Both the position numbers and the translations under genes were made by a program. This document shows, piece after piece, positions 56,832 to 64,000 of a DNA stretch of 64,000 nucleotides. Source of the stretch: Chryseomicrobium palamuruense (GTDB lineage Bacteria; Bacillota; Bacilli; Bacillales_A; Planococcaceae); the NCBI RefSeq assembly GCF_042649045.1, contig NZ_JBHSEF010000022.1, positions 124,001 to 188,000 on the forward strand, written 5' to 3'. Within the stretch, counting starts at the first letter, position 1, and the number at the start of each line of letters is the position of its first letter. The notes under the pieces are model-generated. The model worked only from the letters and a program-made list of their open reading frames with translations, searched no databases and was not told the origin of the DNA.

Positions 56832-58460
56832 TTATTTTACTTGTTCTTCCATTTTCCCAGCACGGGCAATCACTGTTTGAATCACCTTTTCTACAAGGAC
56901 AGGTGTTTCTACAAAGGCGCTACGGATATGTAGGCGCTCCGTGCGTTTGTGGGCGTCTTTTCCGAAAGGACCGACATTAAGAACGGGTGCTTGAAGCTTT
57001 TCCATGTCTGCAAATGGAATCGAATACGTTGCATTCCATACAGGTGAATTGGACTCGTACGCGCCCCACCCATTAACATCTCCTTGGTAATTTACATAGC
57101 TCAAATCAGAAATTCCATTAAAATAATGTCCAAGTTCTACTTTCAAACCAAATTGTTCATTCGCAACATTCTTTACAGCTTCAATACATTCCTGAATCAA
57201 TGCATCTTCAGATGAATTAACCGCCGGATAATAGGGTGGCGTATAAAGAAGGATGATAGCAGGCGCAAGTTCCGGACAACGGGTCAATAGCTTCTTGCCG
57301 ATTTGCAACGCTTTCTCCCGGTCATCATGTTCATCCCTTTGGATACATTCTTGTTTGATTGCCTCGATTGTCTTTTCGCCAAGCTTCTTTACCGCATACG
57401 CGAACAGTTCTTCGTACCGCAGAACCTGCACCTTACCGACGGGGTGCACCTTCTCCATTTGACAGATGGCTTCGTACCACTCATTAATTTCCTTAGCTGC
57501 AGCGTGAGCTACTGTTTCAAATTGGTTCATGACGTCCGCTGCACTTTGTTTCATCGTAAACACATTATAGAGTGCAGATGTCATAAATGGTGTCTGCGTC
57601 GAATAACTCTCGCGCATATCCTTTTGCTGGAGCGTGACAGGAAGTGGTGTGACTTCCCCGTGAACTTCTTCTTTAAATAGCGGGTTCATCTCCATACGGC
57701 GGGTCATAAATGCAGCAAGTAGACTTGAGGTCATCCCTCTCATCGGTTCACCGACATGTGTTTCTTTTCCAAAAAATAAAGCAGACGGCATGATTTTTCC
57801 AATCGACCCGGAATAGATTCGGTAACTCGTGTCTGATGGATTCATGGAAAACACGGGTTCTCCGTTAAGAAAGAGACCATAATCCAGCCCTAGTTCTTCC
57901 TGCCACTTCGCGAGGTGCGTCACAGCTGCGCGCATCCCAGCAGAGTTCATTTCCTCGTCAGGAACGGTCAGTAACACCATATTGATCGGCCACTCTTCCA
58001 CAATCGCTTTTTCCAGAGTCGCCATATGGATGACAAGTCCTGCTTTCATATCCATTGTTCCTCGGCCCCATAGGTAATCACCGGACTCCAAATCACGCTG
58101 TGCATCAGGAGGGAGAAGGTCCTTATGGCGTTGCAAGGCATTTCCTAACTCGTCCGGATGAAAAGCGAGGGGCGCAAGTTCCCCGTACTCTTCAATTCCG
58201 ACCGTATCAAAGTGACTAATGAGCACAATCGTCTTCACCGCTTCTGGATGCTTTGTACGTGCAGCTAAAAATAGCCTTCCTTCTCCTGCGTCACCTACGT
58301 GCAAGTACTCTTGATTGGTTTGAAAATAGGGTAACGTACATAATTTCTCTGCGACGCGATGAGCAAAATCGATTTCCCCCGGAGTGGTACTGATACTTTC
58401 CCAGCTCACAAGTTCTTTTACCAACGTTTCAAGCTGTTCAGGTGTCTGCCAATTCAACAT
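56832..58460 (-). CDS. rocB: RocB-type M20 family peptidase
   Basis: A 542-residue metallopeptidase of the RocB group. It shows the N-terminal block LVKELVSWESISTTPGE, ISHFDTVGIEEYGELAPLAF (metal His/Asp), SGDYLWGRGTMDMKAGLVIH (GRG-x-x-D-M-K-A), VPDEEMNSAGMRAAV (catalytic Glu pair) and LNVGPFGKDAHKRTERLH (C-terminal metal His). RocB belongs to arginine/ornithine catabolism in Bacillus, but its reaction is not defined. No roc genes adjoin. The ATG at 58460 follows GGAAG. A well separated single-gene unit. Confidence 0.9.
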   Translation of the reverse strand: MLNWQTPEQLETLVKELVSWESISTTPGEIDFAHRVAEKLCTLPYFQTNQEYLHVGDAGEGRLFLAARTKHPEAVKTIVLISHFDTVGIEEYGELAPLAFHPDELGNALQRHKDLLPPDAQRDLESGDYLWGRGTMDMKAGLVIHMATLEKAIVEEWPINMVLLTVPDEEMNSAGMRAAVTHLAKWQEELGLDYGLFLNGEPVFSMNPSDTSYRIYSGSIGKIMPSALFFGKETHVGEPMRGMTSSLLAAFMTRRMEMNPLFKEEVHGEVTPLPVTLQQKDMRESYSTQTPFMTSALYNVFTMKQSAADVMNQFETVAHAAAKEINEWYEAICQMEKVHPVGKVQVLRYEELFAYAVKKLGEKTIEAIKQECIQRDEHDDREKALQIGKKLLTRCPELAPAIILLYTPPYYPAVNSSEDALIQECIEAVKNVANEQFGLKVELGHYFNGISDLSYVNYQGDVNGWGAYESNSPVWNATYSIPFADMEKLQAPVLNVGPFGKDAHKRTERLHIRSAFVETPVLVEKVIQTVIARAGKMEEQVK

Positions 58461-58596
58461 ACTACTTCCTGCCTTCCTCATTACACAATATGTCCATAGT
58501 AACTTATCCACGTATTCTGGACAATGGGACTTGAGAAAGAAGATCGGTTACCACGTGTTTTGACATGGAGTTTAGTGCCTTGCTACAAATAACGCA

Positions 58597-58624
58597 AGCC
58601 CATCTCTCCGAAAAGAAATGGGCT
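58597..58624 (-). terminator. Hairpin after the YedE remnant
   Basis: On the minus strand AGCCCATTTC...GAGAGATGGGCT with a weak T-tail. Confidence 0.55.
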
Positions 58625-58642
58625 AGAAAGGTCTCTATGTTA

Positions 58643-58990
58643 TTAACATACAGAATCCGTCGATTTGGGAACGGAAAGTCCAAAGAGTGGTCGCAAATAA
58701 AGGGCTAAGAACGTACCTGCAATTGCGAGGATACCCCAAATGTACCCGTGTAAACTGAATGATGCAATTCCTCCGAAATAGGCACCTATATTACAACCAA
58801 ATGCAAGACGTGCTCCATAACCCATGAGTAACCCACCGATGACAGAAGCAAAGAAATTACCCGTAGTTACATTCGTGAACTGGAACAGTCCGCCGGCTGC
58901 AGATGCAATGAATGCGCCAAGTATAACACCGAAGTTTAAAACGGTCGTAGAGTCAGCAAAAATAGTGGCTTGTAAGCTTTTCTTATCAAT
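58643..58990 (-). pseudogene. C-terminal remnant of a YeeE/YedE sulfur-transport membrane protein
   Basis: The open stretch encodes about 115 residues and starts right after a stop codon with no usable start. It contains the family's C-terminal pattern: ASVIGGLLMGYGARLAFGCN, then IGAYFGGIASFSLHGYIWG and GTFLALYLRPLFGL. Intact YedE proteins have about 350-400 residues and include a Cys-containing transport motif repeated in two halves; only the second half is left. A single ATG (58825) could give a 60-residue peptide, but it has no ribosome site. It is a 5'-deleted pseudogene. Confidence 0.78.
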
Positions 58991-59208
58991 TTAGTAGGAA
59001 TAATGTTTAATGTTATGAGATTGCTAACCACAAGTCAACTTCGATGGCTTCTCTAGCTCTATTCCAGCAGAATAGGGCTTAAAATCATTTAGCAGAGTAA
59101 AGCTCGGATTCTTCCTATAGCTTTGTAGCAAAACTGGAATTCTGTATACTGAACAGTACAAGAACAAAAATAAAATATACTTTAAGGATAAAAAAGTGAG
59201 GTACCAAC

Positions 59209-59466
59209 ATGTCAACCACTGATACGATTCTCGATCGTTTTGAAAACGAAGAAGCTGTGTTTTTAGTGAATGGTTCTGAGGCCAATGAGTTACGATTGCC
59301 GTTGAAAGAAATTCCAATCTCTTTAAAGGAAGGTGACACGGTTCGAATTCATGAAAGTAAGGAAGGGTATATCTTTGAGCGTATGCGAGAAGGGGAAGGT
59401 ACGACGGAATTGAAGATGGGAGAGATGATTGAACACTTGCGGACGCGAGATAAACGAAATCGTTAA
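59209..59466 (+). CDS. DUF3006 domain protein
   Basis: An 85-residue protein matching DUF3006: ILDRFENEEAVFLVNGSE, LRLPLKEIPISLKEGDTVRI and the charged C-terminal tail. DUF3006 proteins are small beta-rich proteins often beside competence-like metallo-beta-lactamase proteins; here it stands alone. The ATG at 59209 follows GTGAGGT. The function is unknown. The 218 bases upstream hold the presumed promoter and no other gene. Confidence 0.82.
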   Translation: MSTTDTILDRFENEEAVFLVNGSEANELRLPLKEIPISLKEGDTVRIHESKEGYIFERMREGEGTTELKMGEMIEHLRTRDKRNR

Positions 59467-59482
59467 GTAAAGTTTACTAAAA

Positions 59483-59543
59483 GGAAGCAGGTCCCCAAAA
59501 TGACCGACTGCATAGTAGTCTGTTATTTTGGGGACCTGCTTCC
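59483..59543. other. Perfect 19-bp long-loop hairpin between convergent genes
   Basis: Arms 59483-59501 and 59525-59543 are exactly complementary, with a 23-base loop that itself can pair (GACT/AGTC). There is no T-run directly after the right arm on either strand. It lies between the DUF3006 gene and nagA, so it may be a bidirectional terminator of unusual form, or a structured RNA. Confidence 0.7.
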
Positions 59544-59548
59544 ATCTC

Positions 59549-60664
59549 TTACAAGCGCACACCACGACAATACGTGGCATAAAGAGTTAATTCGTCATCG
59601 ACTAGTAAGAAGTCAGCATCTTTACCAACAGTGAGGCTTCCTTTACGATTCCATACGCCGATTTGGCGGGCTGGGTTGACCGAGGCCATCTGAATTAAGT
59701 GTTCAATAGGAGCACTGATAATTGACCGCATGAGGCGAACTTCATCAATCATCGAGATGATACTCCCGGCGAGGACGCCACCGGGAAGTGTCGCTTTTTT
59801 ATTTGCAACAGCAACCTGTTGACCACCGAGATCGTAAGAACCATCAGCGAGGCCTTTCGCCCGCATGGCATCGGTAACCAGTAAGATACGTTCAGCTCCG
59901 AGAACTTTATAGAGAAGTTGCACCATCTCTCGAGACAAATGATGTCCATCTACAATCAACTCGCAGAAAATTGAATCCGATAACATCGCATACCCAAGGG
60001 CGCCGATTTCCCGGTGGTGCAATCCTGTCATAGCATTTGCGAGATGCGTCATTTGTGTCACGCCAGACGCCACTGCGTCTCCCATCACTTCAAATCCAGC
60101 TGATGTGTGCCCTACAGATACGGTGACACCATACGAAGTAAGTAACTCAATCAATTCTGCTTCCACTCGCTCAGGAGCGACCGTCATCTGACGAATCACA
60201 CCGTACGATAACCATTTCTCAAGGAGTGTTCTCGTCGGAATCACCATAAACTCTTTTGGCTGGGCACCTGCGTAGTCTGGGTTTACAAAAGGCCCTTCTA
60301 CATGAATGCCTAAAAGTTCCGCACCACCATTAAGCTGCATCTTCCCCACAATTTCATTTGCCCGCTTCAACACTCGCTCTACATCGACTAAATCCGCTGT
60401 CATCGTCGTCGCCAAAAAAGCCGTCGTGCCTTCTGTCGGCAACTTCGCAGCCATCTTAAGGAGCGCTTCAGGGTCATCATCCATCGTATCGACACCGTAT
60501 AACCCGTGGATATGAACGTCAACAAAGCCTGGAACTACAAGCATCCCCTGTCCATCTATCACATCTTCTCCCGTCAATAGTTCCGGGGTAATCGAATGAA
60601 TTTTTCCGTTTTCACAGGCAATCGTTCCATCTATCCACTCAGCATTATCCTTAAAAATTTTCAC
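59549..60664 (-). CDS. nagA: N-acetylglucosamine-6-phosphate deacetylase
   Basis: A 371-residue amidohydrolase. It has VVPGFVDVHIHGLYGVDTMD (metal His pair), LGIHVEGPFVNPDYAGAQ (metal Glu), VSVGHTSAGF, THLANAMTGLHHRE, IVDGHHLS and LVTDAMRAKGLADG (catalytic Asp). It removes acetate from GlcNAc-6-P in cell-wall amino sugar recycling. Translation starts at GTG 60664, overlapping the preceding gene's stop (GTGA), so it is coupled to the RpiR fragment. nagB is not present. Confidence 0.92.
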   Translation of the reverse strand: MKIFKDNAEWIDGTIACENGKIHSITPELLTGEDVIDGQGMLVVPGFVDVHIHGLYGVDTMDDDPEALLKMAAKLPTEGTTAFLATTMTADLVDVERVLKRANEIVGKMQLNGGAELLGIHVEGPFVNPDYAGAQPKEFMVIPTRTLLEKWLSYGVIRQMTVAPERVEAELIELLTSYGVTVSVGHTSAGFEVMGDAVASGVTQMTHLANAMTGLHHREIGALGYAMLSDSIFCELIVDGHHLSREMVQLLYKVLGAERILLVTDAMRAKGLADGSYDLGGQQVAVANKKATLPGGVLAGSIISMIDEVRLMRSIISAPIEHLIQMASVNPARQIGVWNRKGSLTVGKDADFLLVDDELTLYATYCRGVRL

Positions 60665-61011
60665 ATTCGAAAGAATCCTTTTCCACGCTCCGATCGTGAG
60701 ACTTTTTTGCTGAGCGTATGAATCGCTTCGCGGGTCTCGTCTAAAAATTTCACGGATTGCTCATAGTCTTGCGATGCCACGTACATGAATAAAATATCAA
60801 TCATATGTAATTGTGCTAGGCGAGAAGACGTCGCAGCACTGCGGAAAGCGGCTTCTTTTGTCGATGATGTGAATAGAGAGATGTCCGCCATCTCACGAAC
60901 AGGCAACACCTGCTTTACTGCTTGAGGCACCTGATGACCTTCCTCATTCATCAACTGTAAAATCTGCGCAATCATCATTTGAGCCACTGTCATCTTCCCC
61001 AACGTCTTCAT
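60661..61011 (-). pseudogene. Headless MurR/RpiR regulator (SIS-domain C-terminal fragment)
   Basis: The 116-residue frame corresponds to the last third of RpiR/MurR proteins: MADISLFTSSTKEAAFRSAA and TSSRLAQLHMIDILFMYVAS, followed by a helical tail. The N-terminal HTH and most of the SIS domain are missing, and the first 40 residues do not match the family. The ribosome site is weak. It overlaps nagA, of which it was presumably the regulator. It may still be translated to couple nagA. An operator-like palindrome remains upstream. Confidence 0.65.
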
Positions 61012-61075
61012 GAAAACACTTAAAAGATTACCCTTAGTATATAAAACAATATTCCGAATATCAAAACTATTTAGT

Positions 61076-61088
61076 GAAATATTATTTC
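61076..61088. promoter_or_regulatory. Perfect 13-base palindrome upstream of the nagA operon
   Basis: GAAATA-T-TATTTC lies 65 bases before the fragment's start codon. It could be the old RpiR-type operator. Confidence 0.4.
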
Positions 61089-61182
61089 AAATAGATGAGT
61101 GACAAGATCGCGTCCTGGTCTGAGAGTGGTGTTTGAGACCAGTACTTAAAGCTCATTTCCACTTTAAAATCTTTAAATTAAA

Positions 61183-61222
61183 AAATACAACCTACCCTCG
61201 AATCGTCACTCGAGAATAAGTT
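61183..61222 (-). terminator. Intrinsic terminator of the signal peptidase operon
   Basis: On the minus strand a 13-bp stem with three G-U pairs and an 8-base loop is followed by ATTTTTT. Confidence 0.75.
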
Positions 61223-61242
61223 GCATTTATGTGTATCTCTTA

Positions 61243-61788
61243 TTATCTTCCACTACCCAATATAAAAGGATTAAGAGCAAGCAACATCTCACCTTTAATG
61301 TCTTCACGGTGAATCGAACCAACCTCTGGAGAGCGGCTATCAAAACTTTCTCCAGGTGTGCGGTGATCACCAATTAGGAAATAGGAATCTGCGGGTAAAG
61401 TTTGTAAGGACATATCGGATGCGCTGCCAAACGTATAGTTTTCTTCTAAAGCGACGTTGTTAAGATAGACAACCCCGTTTGAAATTAAAATTTGATCACC
61501 AGGTAGTCCGATGACGCGTTTGATGACGTTAAATCCATTTGAATCCGTGTAAATTACGATGTCACCGTGTTCAGGCTCATAAATCAGATTATTCGTAATC
61601 ACCAAGCTGCCATCATCAAATGTTGGTACCATGGAATAGCCGCTAATCGTAGAGATTGAAAATCCAAACTTTAAGAAAAGAAAGAGAAGAATTAAGATTC
61701 CGAAGAACCGTATACTGCTCCAAATTTCATTTTTGAGTGACTTAGACTCTACGGATTTGTTTGTCGTTTCAAAGCGAATCGATGTCAT
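61243..61788 (-). CDS. Type I signal peptidase
   Basis: A 181-residue membrane peptidase. One N-terminal helix (about residues 27-48); GYSMVPTFDDGSLVITNN holds the catalytic Ser, GDIVIYTDSNGFNVIKRVIG the catalytic Lys, and FLIGDHRTPGESFDSRSPEVG the box E. This is the prokaryotic-type (SipS-like) form with Lys as general base, not the SipW type with His. Its ribosome site lies inside the end of the preceding secreted-protein gene, so the two are coupled. It probably processes the three exported proteins encoded upstream. Confidence 0.88.
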   Translation of the reverse strand: MTSIRFETTNKSVESKSLKNEIWSSIRFFGILILLFLFLKFGFSISTISGYSMVPTFDDGSLVITNNLIYEPEHGDIVIYTDSNGFNVIKRVIGLPGDQILISNGVVYLNNVALEENYTFGSASDMSLQTLPADSYFLIGDHRTPGESFDSRSPEVGSIHREDIKGEMLLALNPFILGSGR

Positions 61789-61791
61789 GGC

Positions 61792-62538
61792 CTATTGTCC
61801 TCCAGACGTTTCCTTTGTTGATGAATCATCCTCTTCCTGTACAACTGGTGTCACTGTACTTTCTGTGACCGGTTGTTCTACAGATTCTGTATCTTCTACC
61901 CCTTTGTTCTTCCCATTCCCTTTTCCATTCCCCGGTTTGTCATTCCCTTTTCCACTGCCATTATTTTCTCCGGGTCCATTGCCATTGTTTCCTCCGGGAC
62001 CATTACCATTGTTATTACCATCGTTTCCTGCTCCTTGACCATTCCCACTATTTCCAGGGTTCCCGTTATTGCCTCCAGGTGGTCCTGGTGGCTCGGTTTC
62101 GACAGGAGGAATCTCTACCAGATTTACACTACCCATTGCTAAAATGGCAGAGTTAAAAATGAAGTTTAATTCATTGATGATTGCTTGTTTCTCCGCTTCA
62201 TTACTATAAGAGACCGAAGCCATCAATTGACTCGTATGCTGTCTTAGTGCTTCTACAGTTTCATCAATTTGTTGTTGTTCAAAAGCAGACAATTCTCCTT
62301 GAGCTCGTTCCATTTCCGATTGCAAGTGCGCTTTTAATCGAATCACTTGTTGTTCTTTCTCACTTTCTATTGACGATTCCATAGAAGCGACAGCTGACGT
62401 TTTCTGTTGATCGAACCACTGGCTGATGAGTGTCGAAATGTCCTGCTCAGCAAAGGCGACCTGGATGCTTGAGATGCATATTGCGATTAAAAAGACAGTT
62501 CCAATGAGAAATTTAGATAGTTTCGTTTTAAGTTTCAT
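61792..62538 (-). CDS. Secreted coiled-coil protein with Gly/Asn-rich tail (WYxxQ family)
   Basis: A 248-residue exported protein. Signal peptide residues 1-32 (ending VAFA), directly followed by ISQWFDQQKT, a variant of the motif shared with the two upstream genes. Residues 40-130 are a Glu/Gln-rich coiled coil. After VEIPPVETEPPGPPG comes a Gly/Asn-repeat stretch (about 150-215, GNNGNGPG-like and GKGNGKNKG), then an acidic Thr/Val tail. No Cys is present. The ATG at 62538 follows AAAGGAGG. The function is unknown; a fibrous or wall-associated structural role is possible. Confidence 0.75.
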   Translation of the reverse strand: MKLKTKLSKFLIGTVFLIAICISSIQVAFAEQDISTLISQWFDQQKTSAVASMESSIESEKEQQVIRLKAHLQSEMERAQGELSAFEQQQIDETVEALRQHTSQLMASVSYSNEAEKQAIINELNFIFNSAILAMGSVNLVEIPPVETEPPGPPGGNNGNPGNSGNGQGAGNDGNNNGNGPGGNNGNGPGENNGSGKGNDKPGNGKGNGKNKGVEDTESVEQPVTESTVTPVVQEEDDSSTKETSGGQ

Positions 62539-62554
62539 TGATTGTTCCTCCTTT

Positions 62555-62589
62555 AAAAAGGAAAGAGCCTCCCGTTTGAGAGACTCTTC
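62555..62589 (-). terminator. Hairpin between the second and third secreted-protein genes
   Basis: On the minus strand GAAGAG.CTC pairs with GAG.CTCTTTC around a 7-base loop, followed by CTTTTT. Because the next gene follows at once, it is probably a partial terminator that lowers expression of the distal genes. Confidence 0.55.
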
Positions 62590-62599
62590 AGTTGTTTTA

Positions 62600-63373
62600 T
62601 TATTTATTGATGTTAGAAACGATTGTATCAAGATCGCTTGTGCTCTCGCCTTCGATTCTAGTTGCTTCTGCTGCTAAGCGTTCTTTTTGAGTAGTAATAT
62701 AGCCATCCACAATGGCTGTTACATCTAATTTTAATTGTGCATAGACCTCGTCAAGATAACCTTTTAGTTCCCCAACAGAATCATTCGTATTAGTTCTTAA
62801 CGCTCTATTCACATCACCTTTAGCCGCTGTGATAGCATCCGATAATTTGTTATTGGCATCACCTTTGGCTGTATTTAAATCTGTTTGAAGCGATGTAAAC
62901 GCAGCATCTCCAGCTTCTGTAGCTTTTCCTTCAAAATGAGTATTGGCTGCTTTCTCGAGTTCATCTGCAGCAAAATCAATAATCCCTTTCACTTCAGATT
63001 CCAATGCTAGAAACTGACCTTCCATCCCATTCAAAATTTCCGTTTTTTCTGCATTCATAGAATCGATGTGACCTTGAGCTTTAGCATCCATAGAGTTCGA
63101 TTTAGCGTCTTTCTGGTCTTTTCGTTCATTATCAATTTGAGTATTCAGCTTTGAAAGTTCTGCAGCGTAGTAAGTTCTAGCATCTTGTTCTTTGCCGTAA
63201 GCATAAGCAGCAACTTGTTGAGCCACATGTGTTTCAGCTCTCCCAAACTGCCCATCATACCAAGCTTTAAACGCATCCCCCGCATTCGTATTCGCAAACG
63301 CAAACCCTGCACCTGAAAATAGTGCGACTGCCGTTGTACCTGCGATCATTTTCGTTTTCAATGTTTTTTTCAT
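62600..63373 (-). CDS. Secreted coiled-coil protein (WYxxQ family)
   Basis: A 257-residue exported protein. Signal peptide residues 1-27 (ending FAFA), then the family motif AFKAWYDGQFG near residues 35-45, followed by about 200 residues of almost uninterrupted, charged helix with many Ala/Asp/Lys heptads (ELSKLNTQIDNER, KGDANNKLSDAITAAKG). No Cys and no known domain. The start at 63373 (MKKTLK) follows GAGGAG nine bases upstream. It is the second of three co-oriented paralogues. Filament or fibre formation is possible by analogy with coiled-coil surface proteins, which is inference. Confidence 0.75.
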   Translation of the reverse strand: MKKTLKTKMIAGTTAVALFSGAGFAFANTNAGDAFKAWYDGQFGRAETHVAQQVAAYAYGKEQDARTYYAAELSKLNTQIDNERKDQKDAKSNSMDAKAQGHIDSMNAEKTEILNGMEGQFLALESEVKGIIDFAADELEKAANTHFEGKATEAGDAAFTSLQTDLNTAKGDANNKLSDAITAAKGDVNRALRTNTNDSVGELKGYLDEVYAQLKLDVTAIVDGYITTQKERLAAEATRIEGESTSDLDTIVSNINK

Positions 63374-63424
63374 AATTCCCATCTCCTCAAATGTGGTTTT
63401 ATTTTAGTGGAATCAATGACTCCA

Positions 63425-63853
63425 TTATTCCCCGTTTAAAAATTCCGACTTAAAGTATTCTTCCAGTTCGCTTTCCATCTCACCCGGAAGGTTTTGTTTT
63501 CGCTCCGCTTCGAATGCATCCAGCTCGTTCATGTGCAGGGAACGTTTGGCTTCTTCTAACCGGATCGCTTGCGCATCCGCATAGTCTTGCATCTCATTAG
63601 AAGTGGAGTTGATTAAACCCGTCACATTCAATCTGGATACAATCGTTTGATCCATCTCATCCAACCAGCTCAGCCAGCTCAAACCGACTGTGATGGAATG
63701 TGCGAATACTTCTTTACTCACTTCATCTTTTGATTGACTCCACTGTCCTTTGTACCAGTTTTGAAAATAGACACTGCTATCGAGACTTGCAGCTGCAGGA
63801 CCCGCGAAAACAACTGTGGCGAGTGTAAACGAAACAACGAGTTTCTTAATCAT
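63425..63853 (-). CDS. Small secreted helical protein (WYxxQ family)
   Basis: A 142-residue exported protein. Signal peptide residues 1-22 (ending GPAAA), then YFQNWYKGQWS, the motif shared with the next two genes, and a helical remainder with many Glu/Lys and Trp (LSWLSWLDEMDQ). No recognised domain. A strong GGGAGGAGG site precedes the ATG. It is the first gene of the operon, followed by two paralogues and a signal peptidase. The 147 bases upstream to the window end hold no clear promoter that I can define. Confidence 0.72.
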   Translation of the reverse strand: MIKKLVVSFTLATVVFAGPAAASLDSSVYFQNWYKGQWSQSKDEVSKEVFAHSITVGLSWLSWLDEMDQTIVSRLNVTGLINSTSNEMQDYADAQAIRLEEAKRSLHMNELDAFEAERKQNLPGEMESELEEYFKSEFLNGE

Positions 63854-64000
63854 TGGCCTCCTCCCTTTTTAGTTGATGTAAGAACTACCTTCACTATAGA
63901 CGTTTAATGTGAATGCTACTCACCTCTTGGGGATACTTTCCAAGTCACTAAAGTCTACTTTAATGCTCTCCATTGGGAGTAGAGAAGGTATACTTTCGTA

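Overview
The window looks like a chromosomal segment of a low-to-moderate G+C, Gram-positive member of the order Bacillales, most plausibly Planococcaceae-like. The evidence is Shine-Dalgarno-rich starts with ATG/GTG/TTG, intrinsic terminators after most transcription units, a ComK-type competence regulator, CarD, a BCCT transporter, RocB, general stress proteins of the YdaG and YflT kind with SigB-type promoters, three SLH-domain surface proteins and an S41-like subtilisin. The genus is an inference. I saw no rRNA, tRNA or CRISPR array.

Layout. 0-6 kb: a partial NlpC/P60 cell-wall hydrolase with a WalR-type promoter box, a DUF1206 membrane protein, a YuiD-like protein, and two PepSY proteins next to an OmpR/HAMP two-component pair (YkoGH-like). 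6-11 kb: a candidate peptide-signalling locus. It holds an HTH-TPR (RRNPP-type) receptor with a 50-residue secreted pro-peptide gene right behind it, a second TPR paralogue whose HTH has decayed, a divergently oriented 68-residue peptide made of PIGD heptads, and a secreted subtilisin. 10.8-16.4 kb: comK facing a small sigma factor, a winged-helix protein, pgcA, a DUF2157/GDYXXLXY pair and ydaG. 16.4-31 kb: an extracellular and surface-protein region with two CAP proteins flanking bioY, an M14 carboxypeptidase, an SLH 5'-nucleotidase, another SLH protein and a giant Vpr-like subtilase. 31-37.4 kb: YflT, a BCCT transporter, a dicarboxylate symporter, CarD and mqo.

37.4-45 kb is a decayed region. 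It has a glycosyltransferase/TIM-barrel fusion remnant, a GC-rich 48-bp tandem repeat, a broken diguanylate cyclase, and a galU pseudogene truncated against the tail of an ISL3-type transposase, mixed with intact genes (DegV, a methyltransferase, a SEC-C protein, a PH-domain protein). Together the remnants look like a lost exopolysaccharide/c-di-GMP locus.

45-64 kb is metabolic and secretory. There is a GntR-controlled D-lactate/glycolate-type oxidase with a BASS transporter. A tightly coupled operon (RpiR regulator, M20 hydrolase, GNAT, N-succinylamino acid racemase, transporter) matches the known D- to L-amino acid conversion route. A three-gene N-formylglutamate amidohydrolase-like plus double ATP-grasp operon has no obvious product. 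Then come rocB, a YedE remnant, nagA behind a headless RpiR gene, and an operon of three secreted coiled-coil proteins sharing an aromatic-W-aromatic-x-x-Q motif with a dedicated signal peptidase I.

The strongest candidates for something undescribed are the receptor/pro-peptide/PIGD-peptide/protease locus (6.2-10.8 kb), the ATP-grasp operon (54.4-56.7 kb) and the WYxxQ secreted-protein operon (61.2-63.9 kb).
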